Source: JTS-RE9 sp964649195 (GTDB lineage Bacteria > Planctomycetota > Phycisphaerae > Phycisphaerales > Phycisphaeraceae). Taken from it: a stretch of 5,000 nt of DNA. Both the position numbers and the translations under genes were made by a program. Shown one piece after another: positions 1 through 5,000 of this stretch (the stretch's first letter is position 1; each line of letters begins with the position of its first letter). The notes under the pieces were generated by a model that was not told the origin of the DNA, did no database searches, and saw only the letters and a list, made by a program, of their open reading frames with translations. The stretch lies in contig CAZYPK010000240.1 of assembly GCA_964649195.1 (NCBI GenBank), positions 1-5,000 on the forward strand. The letters run 5' to 3'.

Positions 1-171
1 TGTGATAACGGAAAAGAGACGTTTGGAAAAGTTCTCAGGCTCCGGGCGGGGCTGAGGCATTGCGAAAAAGCCATATGCTTTTACCCTGCTGAAAAGCTCC
101 GTCGATTCGCTAAACTGACATGTCGTCTTCAGGTTCCTGTCGGAGAACATCCGATTTCCACGGAGGCTATC
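1..171. other. Leader region upstream of the FAD oxidoreductase gene
   Basis: No independent gene is visible. The frame of the downstream gene stays open back to position 1, but it has no ATG, GTG or TTG codon there, and the peptide it would encode resembles no family I recognise. It is therefore best read as untranslated. A small inverted repeat, AAAAGC (66-71), loop CATAT, GCTTTT (77-82), could be the weak terminator of a gene to the left or part of a leader. No convincing -35/-10 pair was found. Confidence 0.5.
162..166 (+). promoter_or_regulatory. Shine-Dalgarno site of the FAD oxidoreductase gene
   Basis: GGAGG lies 5 nt before the ATG at 172. It fixes the start at that ATG, which also opens directly into a signal peptide, even though the frame is open further upstream. 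Confidence 0.75.
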
Positions 172-2265
172 ATGCGATCCATTTCCAGCTTGATTTCATC
201 CTTTTTCGCGTTGCTGTTGCTGCTGGGCGTCCCGGTTCGCGGCGTCGCCGAGACGGAACATGACATCGTCATCTACGGCGGCTCCTCCGGCGGGGTTGCC
301 GCGGCGGTGCAGGCCGTCCGCATGGGCAAGACGGTGATCATCATCGAACCCACCCACTTCCTGGGCGGCCTGACCACCGGCGGGCTGGGCGCCACCGACA
401 TCGGCAACAAGGCGGCCATCGGCGGCATCTCCCGCGAGTTCTATCAGGCCGTCCGCAAACACTACGAAGACGAAGCCAACTGGAAACAGGAAAAGCGATC
501 CGAATTCAAAGGACGAGGCCACGAACCCAACGAGGACGCCGGCTGGACCTTCGAGCCGCATGTCGCCCTGGCCATCATGAACCGCTTCGTCAGCGACAAC
601 AAGATTCCCGTCGTTTACGGAGAGCGCCTCGATCTGAAAAACGGCGTCAAAAAAACCGGCACGCGCATCACCGAAATCGTCATGGAGTCCGGCAAGTCCT
701 ACAAAGGAAAAATGTTCATCGACGCCACGTATGAAGGCGACCTCATGGCCAAGGCCGGCGTCTCCTATCACGTTGGCCGCGAAGCCAACAAGACCTACGG
801 CGAAACGCTCAACGGCATCCAGGTCAGGAACGCCACCAAGCATCAGTTCATCAAAAAAGTCGATCCTTATGTGAAGCCCGGCGATCCCTCCAGCGGCCTG
901 ATCGCGCGGGTGCAGGCGGAGCATCCCGGCGTCGATGGCGAGGGCGATCACAAGGTGCAGGCTTACAACTACCGCCTCTGCGCCACCGACAAGCCGGAGA
1001 ATCGCCGCCCCTGGCCCAAGCCTGAAAACTACGATGAAAAACAGTACGAACTGCTGCTGCGCAACTTCGAGGCGGGCGACAACCGCCGGCCCTGGAACCC
1101 GGTCCTCATGCCCAACCGCAAGACCGATTCCAACAACAACTTCGCCTTCTCCACCGACAACATCGGCATGAATTACGCCTACCCCGACGGCGACTACGCC
1201 ACGCGGGAGAAGATCATTCAGGAACACATCGACTATCAGAAGGGCCTGATGTGGACGCTGGCGAATCACCCGCGCGTGCCCGCCGATGTCAGGCATCACT
1301 TCACGACCTGGGGGCTGGCCAAGGATGAGTTTTTGGACAACGACAACTGGCCGCGCCAGCTTTATGTGCGCGAGGCCCGGCGGATGATCGGGCAGTATGT
1401 GATGACCGAGGCCAACTGCCGGGGCCGCCGCATGGTGGAGGACAGCGTGGGCATGGCGGCCTACACGATGGACTCGCACAACATCCAGCGGTACGTGACG
1501 AAGGAAGGCCACGTGCTCAACGAAGGCGATGTGCAGGTGGGCGGCTTCCCGCCTTATCCGTGCGGCTACGGCTCGATCATCCCCAAGGCGGGCGAGTGTA
1601 CGAATCTCTTCGTCCCCGTCTGCATCTCCTCCACGCACATCGCCTTCGGCTCGATCCGCATGGAGCCGGTCTTCATGGTCATGGGCCAGAGCGCGGCGAC
1701 GGCGGCGGCCATCGCCATCGATGACAACGTCGATGTGCAGAAGGTGGACTACGCCAAACTGCGCGAGAGACTCATCGCGGACAAGCAGGTGCTGGAATGG
1801 AAAGGCTCGCGCGGCGGCGGCGGCGTCGCGCTGGCGATTCCGATCAAGGACCTCAAAGGCATCATCGTGGATGATGTGGATGTCACCCGCAAAGGCTTCG
1901 ACGGCCACGGCCACACCGTCGGCCCCTACATCGGACAGGGCTACCGCCACGATGAGGGCGAGCGTCGCGGCCGGCAGTGGATCCGCTTCACGCCCGACCT
2001 GCCCAAGGCCGGCAAGTACGAAGTGCGACTGGCCTATTCGGTCAACCCCAACCGCGCCACCAACGTGCCCGTCACCATCACCCATGCGGATGGCAAAAAG
2101 ACGGTGATCGTCGATCAGAAGAAAGCCCCGACGATCGACAAGGCGTTCATCTCGCTGGGCACGTTCGCGTTCGAGAAAGGCAAGGCGGGCAGCGTGGAAA
2201 TCAGCAACAAGGATGTGAACGGTTTCGTGATCGCCGACGCGGTGGCGTTCATCGCGGTCGAGTAA
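172..2265 (+). CDS. Secreted FAD-dependent oxidoreductase with golvesin/xanthan-lyase-like C-terminal domain
   Basis: This is a predicted exported flavoprotein of 697 residues. A signal peptide (about residues 1-26, leucine-rich core at 14-18, likely cut after GVA) precedes an FAD_oxidored-type Rossmann domain. The dinucleotide-binding loop is GGSSGG (36-41), the ribose-binding acidic residue is probably E59, and LGGLTTGGLG (64-73) follows. Further family hallmarks are YVREARRMIG (398-407), the CGYGSIIPK segment (from 464), and SIRMEPVFMVMGQSAA (494 on), which closes the flavin site. Residues 563-697 form a beta-rich module ending in FVIADAVAF, typical of the golvesin/xanthan lyase CBD-like domain. 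The substrate is unknown. Such proteins are common in Planctomycetota and are sometimes labelled xanthan lyase, but no polysaccharide lyase catalytic domain is present, so I avoid that name. A role on extracytoplasmic carbohydrate is inferred. The gene appears complete. A zinc-ribbon gene starts 36 nt downstream. Confidence 0.9.
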   Translation: MRSISSLISSFFALLLLLGVPVRGVAETEHDIVIYGGSSGGVAAAVQAVRMGKTVIIIEPTHFLGGLTTGGLGATDIGNKAAIGGISREFYQAVRKHYEDEANWKQEKRSEFKGRGHEPNEDAGWTFEPHVALAIMNRFVSDNKIPVVYGERLDLKNGVKKTGTRITEIVMESGKSYKGKMFIDATYEGDLMAKAGVSYHVGREANKTYGETLNGIQVRNATKHQFIKKVDPYVKPGDPSSGLIARVQAEHPGVDGEGDHKVQAYNYRLCATDKPENRRPWPKPENYDEKQYELLLRNFEAGDNRRPWNPVLMPNRKTDSNNNFAFSTDNIGMNYAYPDGDYATREKIIQEHIDYQKGLMWTLANHPRVPADVRHHFTTWGLAKDEFLDNDNWPRQLYVREARRMIGQYVMTEANCRGRRMVEDSVGMAAYTMDSHNIQRYVTKEGHVLNEGDVQVGGFPPYPCGYGSIIPKAGECTNLFVPVCISSTHIAFGSIRMEPVFMVMGQSAATAAAIAIDDNVDVQKVDYAKLRERLIADKQVLEWKGSRGGGGVALAIPIKDLKGIIVDDVDVTRKGFDGHGHTVGPYIGQGYRHDEGERRGRQWIRFTPDLPKAGKYEVRLAYSVNPNRATNVPVTITHADGKKTVIVDQKKAPTIDKAFISLGTFAFEKGKAGSVEISNKDVNGFVIADAVAFIAVE

Positions 2266-2266
2266 G

Positions 2267-2294
2267 ATTTAGCCGTTCGCCTTGGCGAACGGAG
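2267..2294. repeat. 28-nt palindromic repeat, left copy (REP-like)
   Basis: The core is a perfect 9-bp stem, CCGTTCGCC (2273-2281) and GGCGAACGG (2284-2292), around a TT centre, preceded by ATTTAG and followed by AG. The full 28 nt recurs exactly in inverted orientation at 3080-3107. It sits between the FAD oxidoreductase stop and the next start, and its 3' edge merges with the Shine-Dalgarno site of the zinc-ribbon gene. There is no T-tract after it, so a canonical intrinsic terminator is unlikely. Confidence 0.85.
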
Positions 2295-2296
2295 AG
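2291..2296 (+). promoter_or_regulatory. Shine-Dalgarno site overlapping a palindrome arm
   Basis: GGAGAG lies 5 nt before the ATG at 2302. Its first two bases are the last two of the right arm of the 2273-2292 hairpin, so folding of the transcript could limit ribosome access. That regulatory effect is inference. Confidence 0.6.
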
Positions 2297-2301
2297 TTTG
2301 C

Positions 2302-3006
2302 ATGCCCATCCTCATCTGCCCCCAGTGTGCCGCCCCCATCGAGCCTGCCGACGTGAACGTCGCCACCGATGTGGCGTTCTGCCGCGGCTGCTCGAAGGCG
2401 TTTTCACTGTCGGGCGCCGTGGCCGATCACACCATGGCATCCCTCGGCCTGGCCAGGCCCAAGCGCGGCCCCATCGACATCAACAACCCGCCCAAAGGCG
2501 CGTGGTTCCACGACCTCGGCTCCGAGTTCCGCTTCGGGGCTTCGACGCGCTCGTGCATCGCCATCTTCCTCGTGCCTTTCATGCTCGTCTGGTCCGGCGC
2601 CTCCATCGGCGGCATCTACGGTTCGCAGATCGTCAACGGCAAATTCGACCCCCTGCTCTCCCTCTTCGGCATCCCCTTCCTCCTGGGATCGATCTTCTTC
2701 TGGGGCGTCGCCATCATGTCGATCTGGGGCAGGATCGAAGTCACCATCCGCGGTGATGATGGCGAGCTTTTCACCGGCGTCGGCCCCATCGGCCGCCGCA
2801 GGAAGTTCAAGTGCAGCGACATCTCCTTCGTCGGTGAACAACTCCAGCACACCCAGAAAAATTCGTATTACGAAGTCGTGCTCTCAGGCGCCACGCGCAT
2901 CAAGTTCGGCTCCATGCTCAATGAAGAGCGAAGACATTTCATCACGGAGGTCCTGCGAACCATGGTGGCCCCGCCCGAGCCGCGACTCAACGAGTCGCGG
3001 ACGTAA
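2302..3006 (+). CDS. Zinc-ribbon protein with two transmembrane segments, function unknown
   Basis: I do not recognise this 234-residue protein as a named family. The N-terminus has CPQC (6-9) and CRGC (27-30), a four-cysteine zinc-ribbon pattern with 17 residues between the pairs. A polar linker follows, then two hydrophobic segments at about 85-108 and 118-144, separated by a short loop. The remaining 90 residues (IEVTIRGDDGELFTGVGPIGRRRKF onward, shown here only as a landmark) look beta-rich and end in a helix; a PH-like or small membrane-associated fold is possible but not shown. No signal peptide is present, so the ribbon and tail are probably cytoplasmic. The last codons (EPRLNESRT) are written by a strong palindrome, suggesting that the tail is a repeat-derived extension. 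The gene is bracketed by inverted copies of a 28-nt repeat. Start supported by GGAGAG and by the zinc ribbon beginning at once. Confidence 0.8.
   Translation: MPILICPQCAAPIEPADVNVATDVAFCRGCSKAFSLSGAVADHTMASLGLARPKRGPIDINNPPKGAWFHDLGSEFRFGASTRSCIAIFLVPFMLVWSGASIGGIYGSQIVNGKFDPLLSLFGIPFLLGSIFFWGVAIMSIWGRIEVTIRGDDGELFTGVGPIGRRRKFKCSDISFVGEQLQHTQKNSYYEVVLSGATRIKFGSMLNEERRHFITEVLRTMVAPPEPRLNESRT
2978..3000. repeat. Palindrome inside the 3' end of the zinc-ribbon gene
   Basis: After the AG head at 2978, a perfect 9-bp stem CCGCGACTC (2980-2988) and GAGTCGCGG (2992-3000) encloses the loop AAC. It ends four nt before the TAA at 3004-3006 and encodes most of the last residues of the protein. It shares the AGCCG head with other palindromes in the window but has a different stem. 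Confidence 0.8.
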
Positions 3007-3079
3007 CCGGCCTGAAGAAGTGTCCCGAATCCAAACAGACTCGTGGCCAGGACCGGCCGCGCGATCGATCACCCCAACA

Positions 3080-3107
3080 CTCCGTTCGCCAAGGCGAACG
3101 GCTAAAT
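3080..3107. repeat. 28-nt palindromic repeat, right inverted copy
   Basis: Exact reverse complement of 2267-2294: arms CCGTTCGCC (3082-3090) and GGCGAACGG (3093-3101) around AA, then CTAAAT. The ten bases beyond the CTCC edge also match partly (8 of 10 when the edge is included), hinting at a slightly longer ancestral unit. It lies 26 nt upstream of the GDSL-like gene start. Confidence 0.85.
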
Positions 3108-3121
3108 GCGCCCACCCCATC

Positions 3122-3125
3122 AGGA
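3122..3125 (+). promoter_or_regulatory. Shine-Dalgarno site of the GDSL-like hydrolase gene
   Basis: AGGA lies 8 nt before the ATG at 3134. It supports this start over the much longer open frame that runs back to 2369 through the zinc-ribbon gene. Confidence 0.6.
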
Positions 3126-3133
3126 AACCCATC

Positions 3134-3817
3134 ATGCGAACCGCTCACCTGCTCGCCCTCATCCTCGTCACCCAACTGGCCTGCGCCACCCTGCGCGCCG
3201 ATGAACCCAAGGCTGCGCCGAAGAAGAACGACCCCGCCAGGTGGGAAAAGGACATCGCCAGGTTCGAGGCGATGGACAAGGAAAAGCCGCAAAAGAAAGG
3301 ACAGATTCTCTTCGTGGGCAGTTCCAGCATCCGCCTGTGGAACCTGGAGAAATCTTTTCCGGGGGTCGATGCGATCAACCGAGGCTTCGGCGGTTCGCAG
3401 ATCGAGGATTCGACCCATTTCGCCGATCGCATCGTGCTGCCGTATGAGCCGCGCACGATCGTGATGTACGCCGGCGACAACGACCTGCATTCGGGCAAGA
3501 GCGCCGAGCAGGTCGCGGCGGATTACAGGCGGTTCGTGGCCAAGGTGCGGGCGAAGCTGCCGAAGGTGAAGATCGTCTTCATTGCGATCAAGCCGAGCGT
3601 CGCCCGGTGGAAGAACGTACACAACGTGCGCAAGGCGAACGGGATCATCGCCAAGGCGTGCGCCGCCGATGGCAACATGGTCTTCGTCGATATCGACAAG
3701 CCGATGATGGGCGCAGACGGCAAGCCGCGCGAGGAACTGCTGGTGAAGGACGGCCTGCACCTGAGCGAAAAAGGATACGAGCTATGGACCTCGCTGGTGA
3801 AGCCGTATCTGAAATGA
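3134..3817 (+). CDS. Secreted GDSL/SGNH-type hydrolase
   Basis: A 227-residue predicted exported esterase-like protein of the SGNH/GDSL family (lipase/acylhydrolase, PAF-acetylhydrolase-like branch). A signal peptide (about 1-22, likely cut after LRA) is followed by a charged linker. Block I is ILFVGSSSIRLW, in which GSS (62-64) replaces the classic GDS and S64 is the expected nucleophile. Block II is RGFGGSQ (G84, G86 or G87 oxyanion candidates). Block III is YAGDND with G114 and N116. Block V is DGLHLSEKGYELW, giving the D206/H209 pair. All catalytic blocks are present, so the enzyme is probably active on small ester or acetyl groups, perhaps on glycans; the substrate is inferred. The start at 3134 is chosen for its signal peptide and AGGA site. 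The gene stands 127 nt after the zinc-ribbon gene and converges on the isomerase gene. Confidence 0.9.
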   Translation: MRTAHLLALILVTQLACATLRADEPKAAPKKNDPARWEKDIARFEAMDKEKPQKKGQILFVGSSSIRLWNLEKSFPGVDAINRGFGGSQIEDSTHFADRIVLPYEPRTIVMYAGDNDLHSGKSAEQVAADYRRFVAKVRAKLPKVKIVFIAIKPSVARWKNVHNVRKANGIIAKACAADGNMVFVDIDKPMMGADGKPREELLVKDGLHLSEKGYELWTSLVKPYLK

Positions 3818-3824
3818 GGAGCGG

Positions 3825-3875
3825 GTTCCGAGTTGAAAGAATAAGTTCCGGGTTCCGAGTTCCGAGTTCCGAGTT
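3825..3875. repeat. GTTCCGA heptamer repeats
   Basis: Four adjacent heptamers run from 3845 to 3872 (the first reads GTTCCGG) and end in a partial GTT. A separate copy lies at 3825-3831; the 15-mer GTTCCGAGTTGAAAG occurs at both 3825-3839 and 3866-3880. The array begins within 10 nt of the GDSL-like gene stop codon. Confidence 0.85.
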
Positions 3876-3954
3876 GAAAGGCATGTAACGCCCAAGGAAC
3901 CGGTTTCCATTGCCTTTTAACTCGGAACTCGGAACTCGAAACTCGGAACTTATT
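3840..3954. repeat. Large inverted repeat filling the gap between convergent genes
   Basis: Left arm 3840-3883 and right arm 3911-3954 are each 44 nt and match as reverse complements at 41 positions, with a 27-nt spacer (3884-3910) that contains the small palindrome AACCGGTT (3898-3905). In a plus-strand transcript two of the three differences become G-U pairs (3851 with 3943, 3876 with 3918) and one is a C-A mismatch (3855 with 3939). Each arm carries four copies of a heptamer, GTTCCGA in the left arm and its complement in the right arm (3922-3949). The right arm abuts the TAA of the minus-strand gene. It could end transcription from both sides, but it lacks the clean T-tract of a standard terminator, so that role is inferred. 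Confidence 0.85.
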
Positions 3955-4866
3955 TTAAATATCACACAGCGCCACCGCCTCGCGCAGTCCCTGCACCGGT
4001 TCGCGGGTCGGGATGAATTCGTGGCCCACGTAACCGGCGTACTTGATGTCGAGCAGGGCCTTCATGATCGGCGGGTAGTAAAGCTCCTGCGTGTCGTCGA
4101 GTTCGCAGCGGCCGGGGTTGCCTGCGGTGTGGATGTGGCCGATGTATTTCGCGTATTCCCTGATGTGGCGGATCACGTCGCCGTGCATGATCTGAACGTG
4201 GTAGATGTCGAAGAGGATTTTCATCCGCTCACTGCCGATGCGGTCGCAGACCTCCTTGCACCACACCAGGCTGTCGGCCATGTAGCCGGGGTGGCCTTTC
4301 ATCGGGTGCGAGCCGTCGCGGGTGTTGAGCATTTCGATGCAGAGGTTGACCTTTTTCTTTTCCGCGTGGCCGATGATCCGCTTGAGGCAGGCGACGGTGT
4401 TTTCCAGGCCCACGTCATCGGGGATGGTGACGCCGTTCTCGGTGCGCATGCCGGAGAAGGTGATGACGTTGGTGAAGCCTGCGGCGGCGGTTTCATCGAT
4501 GCGCTCGGTGAGCGTCTTGAGGACGAAGTCATGATGGGCCTTGTTGCACGGCCCTTTCCCGAAGCCGTGGCTGGAGGTGATGGCGCAGGCCAGGCCGTGC
4601 TTCTTGAGGATGGGCCAGTTCGCGGCGGGCGTCAGTTCGACCGACTTCATCCCCAGGCTCGCCGCCAGCGCGGCAAGCTGCTCGATGTTGTGCGTCTTGT
4701 TGTAGCACCAACTGCAAACAGACTGATTGATGCGGCCGTTCTTCACCTTGTAGCCTTCATCAGGCGAGATGAAAGGCGCGCCGCCGGCGGGCGCGGTGAG
4801 CTGCGCCGCGGCGAGGGGCGAGAGCGCGGCAGCCGTGAGAACACTTCGACGAGTGAGCTTGTTCAT
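3955..4866 (-). CDS. Tat-exported sugar isomerase/epimerase-family TIM barrel (hydroxypyruvate isomerase-like)
   Basis: A 303-residue protein of the AP-endonuclease-2-like xylose isomerase superfamily, closest in motifs to hydroxypyruvate isomerase (Hyi). The N-terminus is a twin-arginine signal: MNKLTRRSVL with R6-R7, then an alanine-rich stretch. The barrel holds the expected metal/catalytic residues: E178 in LCIEMLN, D220 in LFDIYHVQ, H246 in GHIHTAGNP (where E. coli Hyi has Gln), and E283 in VGHEF. The segments DIYHVQIMHGD and IGHIHTAGNPGR match the Hyi pattern well. Hyi itself interconverts hydroxypyruvate and tartronate semialdehyde in the cytoplasm, whereas exported homologues like this may act on sugars or be non-canonical; the exact substrate cannot be told. 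The start at 4866 is preferred over an in-frame ATG at 4923 because it gives the Tat signal and has GGAG upstream. It is convergent with the GDSL-like gene. Confidence 0.88.
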   Translation of the reverse strand: MNKLTRRSVLTAAALSPLAAAQLTAPAGGAPFISPDEGYKVKNGRINQSVCSWCYNKTHNIEQLAALAASLGMKSVELTPAANWPILKKHGLACAITSSHGFGKGPCNKAHHDFVLKTLTERIDETAAAGFTNVITFSGMRTENGVTIPDDVGLENTVACLKRIIGHAEKKKVNLCIEMLNTRDGSHPMKGHPGYMADSLVWCKEVCDRIGSERMKILFDIYHVQIMHGDVIRHIREYAKYIGHIHTAGNPGRCELDDTQELYYPPIMKALLDIKYAGYVGHEFIPTREPVQGLREAVALCDI

Positions 4867-4875
4867 GGAAAGGAA

Positions 4876-4879
4876 CTCC
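4876..4879 (-). promoter_or_regulatory. Shine-Dalgarno site deciding the start of the isomerase-family gene
   Basis: On the minus strand GGAG stands 9 nt before the ATG at 4866. An alternative ATG at 4923 would add 19 residues ahead of the twin-arginine motif, and a palindrome sits just upstream of it, so the shorter form is preferred. Confidence 0.65.
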
Positions 4880-4905
4880 GCGCAAGGTGTGGTCTGGTAT
4901 TCTGC

Positions 4906-4911
4906 ATTGTA
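4906..4911 (-). promoter_or_regulatory. Possible -10 element for the isomerase-family gene
   Basis: TACAAT on the minus strand matches the sigma-70 -10 consensus at five of six bases and lies about 40 nt before the start codon. No good -35 box was found at the expected distance, so this is a weak call. Confidence 0.25.
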
Positions 4912-4927
4912 ACCGCCACGCATTGAA

Positions 4928-4948
4928 AGCCGCAGCGTCCTCGCTGCG
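4928..4948. repeat. Palindrome with AGCCG head, CGCAGCG stem
   Basis: AGC is followed by a perfect 7-bp stem, CGCAGCG (4931-4937) and CGCTGCG (4942-4948), with a TCCT loop. It lies upstream of the minus-strand gene and is the first of three adjacent repeat units. Confidence 0.75.
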
Positions 4949-4951
4949 CGT

Positions 4952-4980
4952 CTCCCGCCGGGAGGGCGAGGCTCCCGCCG
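4952..4980. repeat. Direct repeat CTCCCGCCG with shared complementary segment
   Basis: CTCCCGCCG occurs at 4952-4960 and 4972-4980. Between them GGGAG (4960-4964) can pair with either CTCCC (4952-4956, 3-nt loop) or CTCCC (4972-4976, 7-nt loop), giving two mutually exclusive hairpins. Confidence 0.65.
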
Positions 4981-5000
4981 AGCCGTTCGTTTGCGAAGCC
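4981..5000. repeat. Degenerate or truncated relative of the AGCCGTTCG palindrome
   Basis: It begins AGCCGTTCG, identical to the first nine bases of the repeat core at 2271, then continues TTTGCGAAGCC, which restores only a short TTCG/CGAA stem. The window ends here, so its full extent is unknown. Confidence 0.5.

Noticed and set aside
1..171. Partial coding region in frame with the FAD oxidoreductase gene, or a riboswitch
   Set aside because: The frame is open but has no start codon and no recognisable protein, a good Shine-Dalgarno site and signal peptide begin at 172, and no known riboswitch core motif was recognised.
196..2085. 629-codon open frame on the minus strand opposite the FAD oxidoreductase gene
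   Set aside because: Its translation is a low-complexity run rich in Val, His, Asp and Ala, typical of the antisense shadow of a GC-rich gene, and the plus-strand protein has clear family motifs and a signal peptide.
2273..2292. Intrinsic terminator after the FAD oxidoreductase gene
   Set aside because: The stem is strong but no T-tract follows, the loop is only two bases as drawn, and an exact inverted copy at 3082-3101 lies before a gene, so a repeat is the better reading.
2267..3107. Insertion sequence with terminal inverted repeats
   Set aside because: The enclosed gene encodes no transposase motifs, the ends are themselves palindromes, and no target-site duplication flanks them.
2369..3133. 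Upstream extension of the GDSL-like gene frame back to 2369
   Set aside because: It overlaps most of the zinc-ribbon gene in another frame, is Ser/Pro/Ala-rich without domains, and a signal peptide plus AGGA site mark the start at 3134.
3825..3954. CRISPR array
   Set aside because: The repeats are 7-nt units in direct contact, without unique spacers of constant length, and are arranged as an inverted repeat; no cas gene is present.
3910..4926. 338-codon plus-strand open frame opposite the isomerase-family gene
   Set aside because: It is a mirror of the minus-strand TIM-barrel gene, starts inside the inverted repeat, and has a Val/Asp/His/Ala-rich shadow composition.

Overview
The window looks like a GC-rich bacterial chromosome segment, most likely from the Planctomycetota (Phycisphaerae-like) or a relative in the PVC group. 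This rests on gene content, not on a marker gene. The content is a secreted FAD-dependent oxidoreductase with a golvesin/xanthan-lyase-like C-terminal domain, a secreted GDSL-type hydrolase, a Tat-exported sugar isomerase/epimerase-family TIM barrel, loose gene packing, and many short palindromic repeats between genes. No rRNA, tRNA, transposase, CRISPR array or phage gene was seen.

Layout: positions 1-171 are a leader with no gene of their own. A 697-residue exported FAD oxidoreductase (172-2265, +) follows. After 36 nt comes a 234-residue zinc-ribbon protein with two membrane segments (2302-3006, +), bracketed by two exact inverted copies of a 28-nt palindromic repeat. A 227-residue exported GDSL-like hydrolase occupies 3134-3817 (+). 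It converges on a 303-residue Tat-signal TIM-barrel protein of the hydroxypyruvate isomerase type (3955-4866, -). Nearly all of the 137-nt gap between these convergent genes is a large inverted repeat built from the heptamer GTTCCGA. The right end (4928-5000) is a cluster of further palindromes upstream of the minus-strand gene.

Three of the four proteins carry export signals and belong to families that plausibly act on carbohydrates or acyl/acetyl esters, so a shared role in extracytoplasmic glycan or sugar breakdown is reasonable but inferred. The zinc-ribbon membrane protein has no evident link to that theme.

No previously undescribed multi-gene system can be supported. The most unusual content is the repeats. 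Several palindromes with different stems share the same AGCCG head; one copy overlaps a Shine-Dalgarno sequence, one lies inside the 3' end of a coding region, and a separate heptamer-based inverted repeat fills the convergent gap.
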